Positions 52,764 through 62,252 of a stretch of 64,000 bases of DNA are shown in pieces. The notes below the pieces were generated by a model. It made no database searches, was not told the origin of the DNA, and saw only the letters and a list, made by a program, of their open reading frames with translations. A program made the position numbers and the translations under genes. Numbering within the stretch: the stretch's first letter is position 1; each line of letters starts with the position of its first letter. Origin of the DNA: Bacteroidales bacterium UBA1374 (GTDB lineage Bacteria; Bacteroidota; Bacteroidia; Bacteroidales; UBA932); the NCBI GenBank assembly GCA_002305545.1, contig DBRG01000021.1, positions 33,475 through 97,474 of the forward strand, in the 5' to 3' direction.

Positions 52764-53479
52764 TCATTCCGACGTATAACAATGCGTCATCGATACTGCA
52801 GGTCGTTGAACAGGCCATGGGGTATTGCAGGAATCTGATTGTGGTCAGTGACGGTTCCACAGATGGTACCCCGGAATTGCTGGAAACATTGCCCGACAAG
52901 CCGGAGATCATATCATACAAAAAAAACAGGGGAAAAGGATATGCCCTCTCCCGTGCGTTTGCCTATGCCCGTTCAAGGGGTTACCGTCATGCCATCACCC
53001 TGGACGCAGACGGCCAGCACTACCCGGAAGAGATACCCCGTTTTATCAAGGCAATGGAAGAACATCCCGGAGCTGTTATTGTGGGAAGCCGTTCCCTGAA
53101 CCAGGAAAACATGCCCAGGGAAAACACCTTTGCCAACCGTTTTTCCAATTTCTGGTTTACCTTGCAGACTTTTATACGACTGCCGGACACTCAGACGGGA
53201 TACCGGCTCTATCCGCTGTACAGGATGCAGAAAATGCATTTGTTCACAAGCCGGTACGAGACAGAGCTCGAGATCCTTGTCAGACTTGCCTGGAAAGGTG
53301 TGCCTGTTATTCCCCTGCCCATAAAAGTATTTTACGCACCTGCCGGGGAACAGGTATCGCATTTCAGGAAGGGCCGTGATTTTTTAAGAATATCGCTGCT
53401 TAACACTGTGCTCACCCTGACGGCACTGGTCTATGGTTATCCATCATTATTCCTGCATAAATGGTTCAAACGTTCCTGA
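52736..53479 (+). CDS. Family 2 glycosyltransferase
   Basis: A 247-residue GT-A enzyme: CVIIPTYNNASSI, VVSDGSTDGT, LDADGQHYPEE (metal-binding DxD-like), and TGYRLYPL at the acceptor side. It has the look of dolichyl-phosphate-type or lipid-linked glycosyltransferases. In the polyene pathway it may add a sugar to the lipid anchor. It overlaps the dehydratase by 28 bases and the MMPL gene by 19. Confidence 0.9.
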   Translation: MSERDAVCVIIPTYNNASSILQVVEQAMGYCRNLIVVSDGSTDGTPELLETLPDKPEIISYKKNRGKGYALSRAFAYARSRGYRHAITLDADGQHYPEEIPRFIKAMEEHPGAVIVGSRSLNQENMPRENTFANRFSNFWFTLQTFIRLPDTQTGYRLYPLYRMQKMHLFTSRYETELEILVRLAWKGVPVIPLPIKVFYAPAGEQVSHFRKGRDFLRISLLNTVLTLTALVYGYPSLFLHKWFKRS

Positions 53480-56400
53480 AAATATTCGACTATTTCCGCA
53501 GAAACACCAGATCGCTGTATCTTCTGTTGACTTTATGCGTTATCCTTTTGGCAGGAGGTCTTTTTCTGCTGCATTTTGATGAGGATGTCTCGGGATTCCT
53601 TGCCACCGGCAAAGAGCATGAACGGATTGGGTATGCCTACAGGAACATAGGCGGCTCAAACAAGATCATTGTCAGCATTGCCATGACAGACCAGACCGGG
53701 GAAACTGACCACGGCCTGCTCATGGATGCTGCAGACCATTTGGCTGGCCTGCTGGAAAAGGAGCCTGCGCGCCAACATATCAAAGCCATAACCTACAAGG
53801 CAGACCCTGCGCTGACCCTTGAGGTTGGTGATTTTGTGACCAGTCATATGCCATATTTCCTGGAGGAAGAGGACTATGTGCGGATTGATTCCCTGCTGCA
53901 GCCACAGGTTATGGAACAGCAGATCATTCGTGTGAAGCAGAACCTTCTTTCTCCGGCCGGCATGATGCTCAGGAACACCCTGCTGACCGATCCGCTGCTG
54001 TTCTCGGGGCCACTGCTCCAAAGACTGGAAGGTTTCAAGCCCTCGGAGCACTTTACCATCCTCTCGGATTACCTGTTCTCAGGCGACGGCAATGAAGCTG
54101 TGCTGACGATCGAATCACATTATCCCCCGGGAGATACCGGGAATAACAAGAAATTAATCAAGGCCATTGGCCAGGCCATAGAAGAGATCCTGCCGGAATT
54201 TGACAACAAAGTGTCTGTCACTCCTTTCGGAGCTTCGTACATTGCCCAGACCAATGCCCAAAGGCTAAGGAAAGACACCTGGATCTCGGTGGCCATTGCC
54301 CTGGTGATCATAGGGTTCCTTCTGGCGTTCTATTTCAGGAATGCCCGCCAGATATTGCTCATTGGCGCCTCCATTCTGGCCGGTTCCCTTTTTGCCTTTT
54401 CCTTGGCCGGCGTGCTCACCTCCTCCCTATCCCTGATTGCCATCGGGGCCGGTTCGGTCATCGTGGGAATAGCGGTGAATTATCCGCTTCATTTTCTTTC
54501 CCATATCCGGGAGGGATATACGCCCAGGCAGACACTTGCCGATATCGTTTCCCCGCTTACAACCGGCAATATTACCACCGTTGGTGCCTTTCTGAGCCTG
54601 TTATTCCTTAGCTCACCGGCTATGAGGGGCTTCGGCCTGTTTGCCTCTTTGCTCCTTCTGGGCACCATCCTCTTTGTCCTGGTTTTTCTGCCTCATATGG
54701 TGCGCGCACCCGGATCTGTGTCCAATACCCTGAATTTCGGAAGACTGGCCGATTCTTCTCCGGAACGGAACCGGTGGATCGTGCTGGCGTTGCTTATAGT
54801 AACAATTGTTTTATGGGTGGGCAACAAGGGTGTTGTCTTCAACGCCGACATGCAGTCAATAAACTACATGACTCCCGTACAAAGGGAAAGCATGGAAAAG
54901 CTCCTGAACCAGACACAGGGTTCACAACATGTCCTCTATTACGTTTCGGAAGGAACAACCCTGGATGAGGCTTTAACGCGTTATGAAGCGTCCCGGCCGC
55001 AGATTGAGCCGTTCCGCCAATCGGGTATAGGTTCTTTCCTCCCCTCGCGTTCCATGCGCCAGGAGCGGATTGATCGTTGGAACGATTTCTGGAGCACACG
55101 CAAAGGTCCGTTCCTGGAACAATTCAATGCCCTGGCCAGCCAAAACGGATTCCGGGAAGGATCGTTCGCCCGCTTTGAAGAAATCCTGGAACGTTCCTAC
55201 CCCACCGGTGAACTAAACGATTTTGGTCCTGTTCTGAATAACCTGGCTGCCAATTACATATCGGAAAAACCGGGGCGGAGCCTGGTTTATACCATGCTCC
55301 ACATAAACGCTCAGGATGCCCCAGTCATAGAAGCGGAGCTCAGCACCCCGGGATCTCCGGCATTCGCCTTTGACACGGGATCGGTAACCCGGCTGATGAT
55401 CTCTTCTCTTTCCTCGGATTTTGATTACGTGCTCTGGATCTGCGGTTTTATCGTATTCCTTTTCCTGACCCTTTCTTTCGGGCGTTTTGAACTGAGCGTG
55501 ATCGCCTTCCTGCCGCTTGCCATTAGCTGGATATGGATACTGGGTATCATGAGCCTGCTGGGCCTTGAATTCAACATTGTAAATATTATTCTGGCAACAT
55601 TTATTTTCGGCCTGGGGGACGATTACACCATTTTCATCACGGAAGGCATGATGCACGAGTATGCCTATGGCAAAAAAATGCTCAGCACCTACAAGAATAC
55701 AGTGGCTTTGTCTGCGCTGATCATGCTGGCCGGGATTGGTTCCCTGATCGTGGCCAGGCATCCGGCCATGCGTTCGCTCGCCCAGGTGACGATAGTTGGA
55801 ATGATATCAGTGGTGATCACATCCTATATAGTTCCTGCGTACCTGTTCCGTAAACTGGTGACCAAACGGGGTCATTACCGCAAGACACCCCTGACCTTAT
55901 GGAATATGTGGTGGTCCTTCTGTGCCTTCACTTTCTTCCTGCTGGGGGTGGTTTTCCTTTCACTTTCCGGTGCAGTACTTGTGCTCCTGGGACGAAGGAA
56001 CGAAAAAAACAAGCTTCGCTTTCACAGGATCCTTCAGAAAATGTGTAGATATGTGATAACCCACATACCCCAAACGCCCTTTCAGCTTCTCAACTATGAA
56101 GATGATGATTTTTCACGGCCATCGGTCATTATTGCCAACCACCAGTCTCACCTGGATCTGATGGCCATCATCATGCTCCATCCCAAAATCGTTGTCATGA
56201 CCAACAACCGTGAATGGAATTCCCCGTTCTACAATATAATCCTCCGCTTTGCCGATTATCTCCCGATAGAAACCCTGAACACCCGCCGTGACCTGATTCA
56301 TGAACGGGTCAGCCGGGGGTATTCTGTCATGATATTTCCCGAAGGAACGCGCTCGGCCGACTGTTCCATACTACGGTTTCACAAAGGGGCGTTCCACCTT

Positions 56401-56937
56401 GCAGAAGACCTGGGACTTGATATCACCCCGGTGCTGCTACACGGCTTCGGACACGTGCTCCCCAAGGAGGACCTCTTATTGCGCAAGGGAAAGATGACGG
56501 TGAAGATACTTCCCCGGATCAAAGCCAGTGACCTGACCTACGGAACAACATACCAGGAGCGTGCCAAGGCTGTCAGACAGCTCTTTATCAGGGAATATGA
56601 TGCCCTTTGTACGAGCGTCCAGGATGCCGCCTATTTTGCCCCCACCGTACTTCACAACTACCTGTACAAGGGAAGGGATGTTTATGCCTCGGTACACCGA
56701 TCAATGCAAAAAAACAGTAATTTTGCAGAACAGATCGAGGCTTTGCCTGTGAGCGGAGTTTGTTACCTGGAGGACCACAACCGCGGGGAATTTGCCCTGA
56801 CAGCTTCACTGGTACGCAGGGATCTGAAGATAATCGCCTATATTGCAGATGCAAAAAAGCGGGAACTGGCGGCCCATTGCATATCAGTTCCGGAAAATTT
56901 AACCTACACAGACACACCTGAGACCGATGAGCAATAA
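53461..56937 (+). CDS. MMPL transporter fused to PlsC acyltransferase, with remnant methyltransferase tail
   Basis: A 1158-residue fusion. Residues ~1-860 are an RND/MMPL exporter with about twelve membrane helices and large periplasmic loops. Residues ~870-1060 form a PlsC-type acyltransferase with NHQSHLDL near 893 and FPEGTRSAD near 960. The last ~85 residues (YLYKGRDVYASVHRSM onward) resemble the start of the methyltransferase domain found in trifunctional relatives, but the GxGxG SAM motif is missing. It would acylate and export the polyene lipid across the inner membrane. Confidence 0.88.
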   Translation: MVQTFLKIFDYFRRNTRSLYLLLTLCVILLAGGLFLLHFDEDVSGFLATGKEHERIGYAYRNIGGSNKIIVSIAMTDQTGETDHGLLMDAADHLAGLLEKEPARQHIKAITYKADPALTLEVGDFVTSHMPYFLEEEDYVRIDSLLQPQVMEQQIIRVKQNLLSPAGMMLRNTLLTDPLLFSGPLLQRLEGFKPSEHFTILSDYLFSGDGNEAVLTIESHYPPGDTGNNKKLIKAIGQAIEEILPEFDNKVSVTPFGASYIAQTNAQRLRKDTWISVAIALVIIGFLLAFYFRNARQILLIGASILAGSLFAFSLAGVLTSSLSLIAIGAGSVIVGIAVNYPLHFLSHIREGYTPRQTLADIVSPLTTGNITTVGAFLSLLFLSSPAMRGFGLFASLLLLGTILFVLVFLPHMVRAPGSVSNTLNFGRLADSSPERNRWIVLALLIVTIVLWVGNKGVVFNADMQSINYMTPVQRESMEKLLNQTQGSQHVLYYVSEGTTLDEALTRYEASRPQIEPFRQSGIGSFLPSRSMRQERIDRWNDFWSTRKGPFLEQFNALASQNGFREGSFARFEEILERSYPTGELNDFGPVLNNLAANYISEKPGRSLVYTMLHINAQDAPVIEAELSTPGSPAFAFDTGSVTRLMISSLSSDFDYVLWICGFIVFLFLTLSFGRFELSVIAFLPLAISWIWILGIMSLLGLEFNIVNIILATFIFGLGDDYTIFITEGMMHEYAYGKKMLSTYKNTVALSALIMLAGIGSLIVARHPAMRSLAQVTIVGMISVVITSYIVPAYLFRKLVTKRGHYRKTPLTLWNMWWSFCAFTFFLLGVVFLSLSGAVLVLLGRRNEKNKLRFHRILQKMCRYVITHIPQTPFQLLNYEDDDFSRPSVIIANHQSHLDLMAIIMLHPKIVVMTNNREWNSPFYNIILRFADYLPIETLNTRRDLIHERVSRGYSVMIFPEGTRSADCSILRFHKGAFHLAEDLGLDITPVLLHGFGHVLPKEDLLLRKGKMTVKILPRIKASDLTYGTTYQERAKAVRQLFIREYDALCTSVQDAAYFAPTVLHNYLYKGRDVYASVHRSMQKNSNFAEQIEALPVSGVCYLEDHNRGEFALTASLVRRDLKIIAYIADAKKRELAAHCISVPENLTYTDTPETDEQ

Positions 56938-58393
56938 ATACCACGTAGTAATCATAGGAAGCGGACTGGGGGGACTGGTATGCGGGTACATTCTGTCCAA
57001 AAACGGGCTTCGGGTAGCTGTTGTTGAAAAGAACTCCCTGCCCGGAGGTTGCCTGCAGACTTTTGTCCGCAAAGGGGTCAAATTCGAGACCGGGATGCAT
57101 TACATAGGCAGTATGGACGAAGGACAGCCACTGCAACGTTACTTCAAGTACCTGGCCCTGGCTGACAAGATCAAACTGAGCCGCCTGGAAAAAACAGGCT
57201 ACGATGTAGTCTCCTATATGGGCGACCGCTATGCTTATGCCAATGGTCAAGATGGTTTTACAGAGACTTTGTCCCGGCACTTTCCCGGCGAGAAAAGCTC
57301 CATACAGATGTACATCCACCGGATGGAAGCCATAGCTGAACGTTCCCCATTGTACTCTTTCCGCAACATGGAAGCTCCTTACTGGCTGGACACCACCAAT
57401 ATGCAGATTGGTGTAGCGGAATATATCCGCTCTCTCACCGGGGATGAGAGGCTGCAAAATGTACTGGCAGGCATTATGCCTTTATACGGCGGTATCGCAG
57501 AAAAAACACCCCTGTATTACCATGCCCTTATAACCGATTTTTACAACAAAAGTGCCTTTCGTTTTGTGGGTGGAAGTGACATTGTTGTGCAACTGCTATG
57601 CGATTCCATTCGTCGTTTTGGAGGGGAAATAATGACCGGGATGCCTGTCACCAAAGTCGAATTCAATAATTCGGGAGCGACCGGGGTTACCCTGCTGAAC
57701 AAAGAATTCCTTCAGGCGGAGCATGTGATATCGGACATCCATCCTGCCATCCTGATGGACATGATGGATACGCCCCTGATCCGCAAAGCTTACAAACAAA
57801 GGATCCGGAGCATAAAACAGACGTTGTCCAATTTTACCATATACATCAAATTCAAAAAAAATACGGTACCCTATCTGAATTACAACTTTTACCACTATCC
57901 AAAAAATTCTGTCTGGGACGGCCATTTTTTCTATATGCATATGTGCGATGAACCGGACCAGAAAACCGTACGCAGTGCGGTACTGTTCGAAAGCATGGCC
58001 TGGGACGAGGTAGCCCGGTGGAAAGACATGCCCCGGGGCAACCGCGGGGCCGAATACGAAGACTTCAAGGCAAGAAAGTCACAGCAGATGCTGTTGAACC
58101 TTGAAAAACAGTTTCCGGGAACTATCCGCCATATTGAAGACTACTGGACGTCTACCCCTTTAACATACAGTGATTATACCGGAACCCTGGAAGGTTCCAT
58201 GTATGGAATCCTGAGGGATAAGAATGCTCACACCCAAACTTTTATTTCGCACCGGACCAAAGTACCCAACCTTTACCTTGCAGGACAAAACATCAACGCA
58301 CACGGCATCATGGGAGTCATAATCGGATCGGTTCTCACATGCGGGGAAATCATTGATATTAATAACCTTACAAAACAAATTAAGAACGCTTAA
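56927..58393 (+). CDS. FAD-dependent oxidoreductase (CrtI/phytoene desaturase-like)
   Basis: A 488-residue flavoprotein: VVIIGSGLGGLVCGYILS binds FAD, ETGMHYIGSM lies near the substrate pocket, and NLYLAGQNINAHGIMGVI is the C-terminal FAD signature of the CrtI/CrtO family. It could oxidise or isomerise the conjugated chain, or act on the lipid. It overlaps the MMPL gene by 11 bases, so it belongs to the polyene operon. Confidence 0.88.
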   Translation: MSNKYHVVIIGSGLGGLVCGYILSKNGLRVAVVEKNSLPGGCLQTFVRKGVKFETGMHYIGSMDEGQPLQRYFKYLALADKIKLSRLEKTGYDVVSYMGDRYAYANGQDGFTETLSRHFPGEKSSIQMYIHRMEAIAERSPLYSFRNMEAPYWLDTTNMQIGVAEYIRSLTGDERLQNVLAGIMPLYGGIAEKTPLYYHALITDFYNKSAFRFVGGSDIVVQLLCDSIRRFGGEIMTGMPVTKVEFNNSGATGVTLLNKEFLQAEHVISDIHPAILMDMMDTPLIRKAYKQRIRSIKQTLSNFTIYIKFKKNTVPYLNYNFYHYPKNSVWDGHFFYMHMCDEPDQKTVRSAVLFESMAWDEVARWKDMPRGNRGAEYEDFKARKSQQMLLNLEKQFPGTIRHIEDYWTSTPLTYSDYTGTLEGSMYGILRDKNAHTQTFISHRTKVPNLYLAGQNINAHGIMGVIIGSVLTCGEIIDINNLTKQIKNA

Positions 58394-58408
58394 CGACAAA
58401 CCATCAGT

Positions 58409-59701
58409 ATGGCACAGAACATAAAAATGAAACTCATATACCCCCGTTGGGAAAAGCTTCCGGGACAGACAACCTTCAACCTTCCACCGCACGGTCCTGT
58501 TGTATTTGCAGCAGCGCTTCCGGAACGCGTTGATGTTTCTTTTACTGACGAGAATGTAGAATCCATTGATTTTGAAGAAGCATGTGATCTGGTGGGCATT
58601 TCCATGATGCTTTCCACTCAGGTGAAGCGAGGATGGGCTATAGCTGCCGAGTTCAGGAAAAGAGGAAAAAAGGTCATTTTCGGGGGCATTTCCACCATGC
58701 TTCATGCCGAGGAAACCCTGGAGTACGGCGATGCCGTTTTTTTGGGTGAAGCCGAGGGCCGCATGGAAGAATTGATAGGTGACTGGGAAAAAGGCCGGCT
58801 CAAAAAGGTATATAATTACATGGGGAAACTGCCTCCCATTGAATTGGTCGGTCCTGCAAGAAGAGATCTGTACAAAAGAGAACTATACAACCACAAGGGT
58901 GTACAGATGGTTGATTTGTTCCATGCCTCGCGCGGATGCCGTTTCAATTGCTATCCCTGCGCTGTATCTTACCTGGGAGGCCGTGTTTTCAGGCCCCGTC
59001 CCTTTGATAAAGTTGTTGAAGAAATGGCGGGTATTGATAACAACCGGCTGTTTATCGTAGACAATTCTCTGGCACAGAACAAAGAATGGGAAATGCAATT
59101 GTTTAAGGAAATCATTCCTTTAAAGAAGAAATGGGTAAGCCATACCATTGAAGATGATCCAAAGATCCTGGACCTTGCCGCACAGGCGGGTGCATGGTAC
59201 GTTTATCAGGCCGTTTTTGACACTTCAGACTTCATCAGGGAACGCATCAGGCGGTACCACGATTACGGCATAGGAGTGGAAGGAACGATCCTTTTAGGCA
59301 TGGACAACCAGTCGGAAGATGACATGCGCCGCCTTATTGACTTTTTGCTGGAGATTGATCTGGACCTTGCAGAGTTTACGATTCTTACCCCCTACCCGCA
59401 TACAAAGGCCTATGAAGACCTGATGCGCAAGGGAAGGATCCTGGACTATGACTGGGACCACTACAATGCCGGACAGGTGGTCTACCAGCCCGCACAGGTT
59501 ACCCCGGAAAAATTGCAGGAGTTGTATGAGTACGCCTGGAGTTCTTTCTACAGTAATGAGTCACAGGAACTGAAAATGACCAAGCTCTTTACAAGGGTCA
59601 TGAGACGCGAAATGGAAGACGGTACCTGGAGGCCCCGCGACAGAAAACTGATGAATCAATCGTTCGGGAAAGAAGTCAAACGCAATATTGGAAATATCTG
59701 A
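58409..59701 (+). CDS. B12-binding-type radical SAM protein
   Basis: A 430-residue enzyme. The first ~150 residues have the B12-binding-like fold, without DxHxxG. The radical SAM centre is SRGCRFNCYPCA, a CxxxCxxC motif near residue 178 that holds a 4Fe-4S cluster. Such class B proteins methylate or rearrange unactivated carbons. In an aryl polyene setting, C-methylation of the aromatic head is a reasonable guess. It is 15 bases after the oxidoreductase gene. Confidence 0.85.
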   Translation: MAQNIKMKLIYPRWEKLPGQTTFNLPPHGPVVFAAALPERVDVSFTDENVESIDFEEACDLVGISMMLSTQVKRGWAIAAEFRKRGKKVIFGGISTMLHAEETLEYGDAVFLGEAEGRMEELIGDWEKGRLKKVYNYMGKLPPIELVGPARRDLYKRELYNHKGVQMVDLFHASRGCRFNCYPCAVSYLGGRVFRPRPFDKVVEEMAGIDNNRLFIVDNSLAQNKEWEMQLFKEIIPLKKKWVSHTIEDDPKILDLAAQAGAWYVYQAVFDTSDFIRERIRRYHDYGIGVEGTILLGMDNQSEDDMRRLIDFLLEIDLDLAEFTILTPYPHTKAYEDLMRKGRILDYDWDHYNAGQVVYQPAQVTPEKLQELYEYAWSSFYSNESQELKMTKLFTRVMRREMEDGTWRPRDRKLMNQSFGKEVKRNIGNI

Positions 59702-59705
59702 ACCC

Positions 59706-60080
59706 ATGGAAGTTCAACACAAACATTTTGATGAAATTTTTGATTTTAAGGGCAAATGGGACGTTCCTTCAAAATGTGGATTGAGGATCCTGCATCACAA
59801 AGAAATCCCGGTAATCATTGCCACAGAGTTGTATAACAACAATCCGGGGTCATCTGTGACCTATGCCGGCGGTTTGCTGTTTGAGCAGATATGCACTGCA
59901 AAAGGACTTGATCCTGAGCGTGTTGTTTATATAGAATGCAATCCAGATACCCAATCAAGACTATCCTTTTATTCTGAGGAGTATTTCCGTGTGGATTTTA
60001 AACACCAGGATGGAAAATTCATCAACCCGAGCTATAATAAATTATCAGATGAAGAAATAAAAGATCTTGTTTTCCCATGA
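59706..60080 (+). CDS. Hypothetical protein in the polyene operon
   Basis: About 124 residues from the ATG at 59706. No family recognised. The protein is acidic-to-neutral and compact, with YNNNPGSSVTYAGGLLFEQI and a late EEYFRVDFKH; no motif for metal or cofactor is clear. It follows the radical SAM gene by 4 bases and overlaps the hydrolase gene by 4 bases, so it is surely co-transcribed with them. Confidence 0.65.
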   Translation: MEVQHKHFDEIFDFKGKWDVPSKCGLRILHHKEIPVIIATELYNNNPGSSVTYAGGLLFEQICTAKGLDPERVVYIECNPDTQSRLSFYSEEYFRVDFKHQDGKFINPSYNKLSDEEIKDLVFP

Positions 60081-60934
60081 AAGTTTCAAAGTCTTTACTA
60101 TCGGGCATTCTGATTCTTTTATCCCTTTCAGTGCAGGCGCAGGAGGTGTTGCGTCCCTGGGATGGGATCAGGAAAAATAGCCGCGTTCGCCTGTGGCATT
60201 ATAATCCTGAATCAGAACATGCCCGTGGTTCAGGCATCATCATTCTGCCCGGGGGCAGTTACCACCACCTGGGTATCCGGAACGAAGGACACCATGTAGC
60301 CGCCAGACTGGCGCGGGAAGGCTATGCTGCCTTTGTACTTCGATACAGTACCGGTATGTATGGGCACACTTATCCAGTTATGATGGAAGACATCCAGAGA
60401 GCCGTAATGCTGGTCAAGGAAAATGCCTCTGAATACGGGATTAATCCCGATAGTGTGGGTTTGATAGGCTTTTCGGCCGGAGGACACCTTGCCGGATGGA
60501 TGGGAACATATTACGATACGGATTACCTGGCCCGTTACGGACTGGATCCTGGCCATTCCCTGCAGCCTGCCTTTGTTGCCATGATCTATCCGGTGGTTTC
60601 CATGACAGACAGCCTTGCGCATATCCGCTCCCGCCGGAATCTGATAGCGGCGTCGCAACCGAATGATCTGACAAATAGTTTATCTTTGGAAAAGGTGGTA
60701 CGACAGGATATGCCGCCGGTTTTCCTGTTGGCCTGTTTGGATGACCCCGTGGTAGATCCCCGTAATACGATACGCTACAGTGAGGCACTTGAAGAACAGA
60801 AGGTGCCCCACCGCCTGCTGCTCTATGAGCATGGAGGGCATGGTTTCGGCTATAAGCCCGGTAACTCGGATGAAATTGAGGAACTCTGGATACAGGAGTT
60901 CCTGCTGTGGCTGGATACAGAAATTAATCATTAA
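60077..60934 (+). CDS. Alpha/beta hydrolase (acetyl-xylan-esterase-like), exported
   Basis: A signal peptide (MKVSKSLLSGILILLSLSVQ) starts a 285-residue hydrolase. GGSYHHLG is the oxyanion loop, GFSAGGHLAG the nucleophile Ser, the acid lies in LDDPVVDPRN, and the His in GGHGFG. It resembles carbohydrate esterases that remove acetyl groups. Inside the polyene operon it might deacylate a lipid- or sugar-linked intermediate in the periplasm; this is not proven. Confidence 0.85.
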   Translation: MKVSKSLLSGILILLSLSVQAQEVLRPWDGIRKNSRVRLWHYNPESEHARGSGIIILPGGSYHHLGIRNEGHHVAARLAREGYAAFVLRYSTGMYGHTYPVMMEDIQRAVMLVKENASEYGINPDSVGLIGFSAGGHLAGWMGTYYDTDYLARYGLDPGHSLQPAFVAMIYPVVSMTDSLAHIRSRRNLIAASQPNDLTNSLSLEKVVRQDMPPVFLLACLDDPVVDPRNTIRYSEALEEQKVPHRLLLYEHGGHGFGYKPGNSDEIEELWIQEFLLWLDTEINH

Positions 60935-60944
60935 GTATAACTCC

Positions 60945-62252
60945 ATGGACATCAAATATTCCTCTACACAAGAGATCAAGCTATTTCAGGAAACCCTGCT
61001 GCCCCGGGTACTCTCATACCTTCAGGAAAAGTCACCCTTTTACATGAGAATGTTCCAACGGGATAGGATTGATATCAGAAAGATCAGGACGCTGGAGGAC
61101 CTTCGGGACATTCCATTCACCAATAAAAGTGACCTCCAGCGATACAATGAGGATTTTATCTGTGTCCCCAGGGAACAGCTGATAGATTACGTTACTACAT
61201 CCGGAACCCTGAGCGACCCGGTCACCTATGCCTTCACGAACAATGATCTTGACAGGCTGGGCTATAATGAAAAGGTTTCATTTGAATGTGCCGGGGCAAA
61301 GCCGGGAGACATGGTGCAGCTGATGACCACCATGGATAAGCGTTTTGTGGCAGGCCTGGCTTATTACCTGGGCATGCGGAGCCTGGGCGCAGGGGTCATA
61401 CGCGTGGGAAACGGCATTCCTGAGCTGCAATGGGATACCATCAACAGGATGAAGCCCGGTATCATTATCTGTGTCCCTTCGTTCATTCTGAAACTGATCG
61501 AATACGCCGAGGAAAACAACATCGATTACAGGAAATCCAGCATCCGGAAAGCTGTCTGCATCGGGGAGAACCTGCGGAACCAGGATTTTTCGCTCAATAT
61601 CCTTGGCAGGCATATCCGGGAAAAGTGGGACATCGGGCTCATGTCCACCTATGCCTCGACAGAACTGGGTGCCACTTTCTGCGAATGTGAATACGGGAAA
61701 GGAGGACACCATCTTCCGGAACTGGTCATCTGTGAAGTGGTGGATGAGAAGGACCGCGTTGTGCCGCCGGGTGAAAGCGGCGAACTGGTGATCACAAACA
61801 TCGGCCTGGAAGGAATGCCTTTGCTGCGTTTCAGGACTGGAGACCTTGTACGGTTCCACTATGAACCTTGCCAGTGCGGAAGGAAAACAATGAGAATCAG
61901 TCCTTTGTTGGGTCGTAAGAATCAAATGATCAAATTCAAGGGTACAACCCTCTATCCTCCTTCCATATTTGATATATTGGAAGACATACCTTTCATAAGC
62001 TGTTACCAGGTTGTATTATGCAGCAATAAACTGGGAACGGACGATGTGCATGTCAGGATATCCGTGAAGGAAGGTGATAGCGGCATCCCGGAAGATGTCA
62101 TTAAAATGGTTAAAGACAAATTCCGTGCAAAGGTACGTGTTGCCCCCGGGGTGGAAATCGTTCCGGACAGGGAGCTCAAAGCCGAAGTTTATAGCGAAAA
62201 AGTGCGCAAAGCCGTTAAATTGATAGATAAGAGGAACAATGTCCCTGGATAA
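60945..62252 (+). CDS. PaaK-like AMP-forming ligase
   Basis: A 435-residue acyl-adenylate ligase related to phenylacetate-CoA ligase: TTSGTLSDPVTYAF is the P-loop, STYASTELGATFCE the A5-like motif, RFRTGDLVRF, and a C-terminal lid. It most likely activates the cinnamate or coumarate starter for transfer to CoA or ACP. The start at 60945 (MDIKYSSTQEI) follows the hydrolase stop by 10 bases and has TAACTCC upstream; a longer open frame is a shadow of the hydrolase. Confidence 0.87.
   Translation: MDIKYSSTQEIKLFQETLLPRVLSYLQEKSPFYMRMFQRDRIDIRKIRTLEDLRDIPFTNKSDLQRYNEDFICVPREQLIDYVTTSGTLSDPVTYAFTNNDLDRLGYNEKVSFECAGAKPGDMVQLMTTMDKRFVAGLAYYLGMRSLGAGVIRVGNGIPELQWDTINRMKPGIIICVPSFILKLIEYAEENNIDYRKSSIRKAVCIGENLRNQDFSLNILGRHIREKWDIGLMSTYASTELGATFCECEYGKGGHHLPELVICEVVDEKDRVVPPGESGELVITNIGLEGMPLLRFRTGDLVRFHYEPCQCGRKTMRISPLLGRKNQMIKFKGTTLYPPSIFDILEDIPFISCYQVVLCSNKLGTDDVHVRISVKEGDSGIPEDVIKMVKDKFRAKVRVAPGVEIVPDRELKAEVYSEKVRKAVKLIDKRNNVPG

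Noticed and set aside
60780..60944. Extended N-terminus of the PaaK-like ligase
   Set aside because: The 55 extra codons lie within the hydrolase gene and do not resemble the ligase family.
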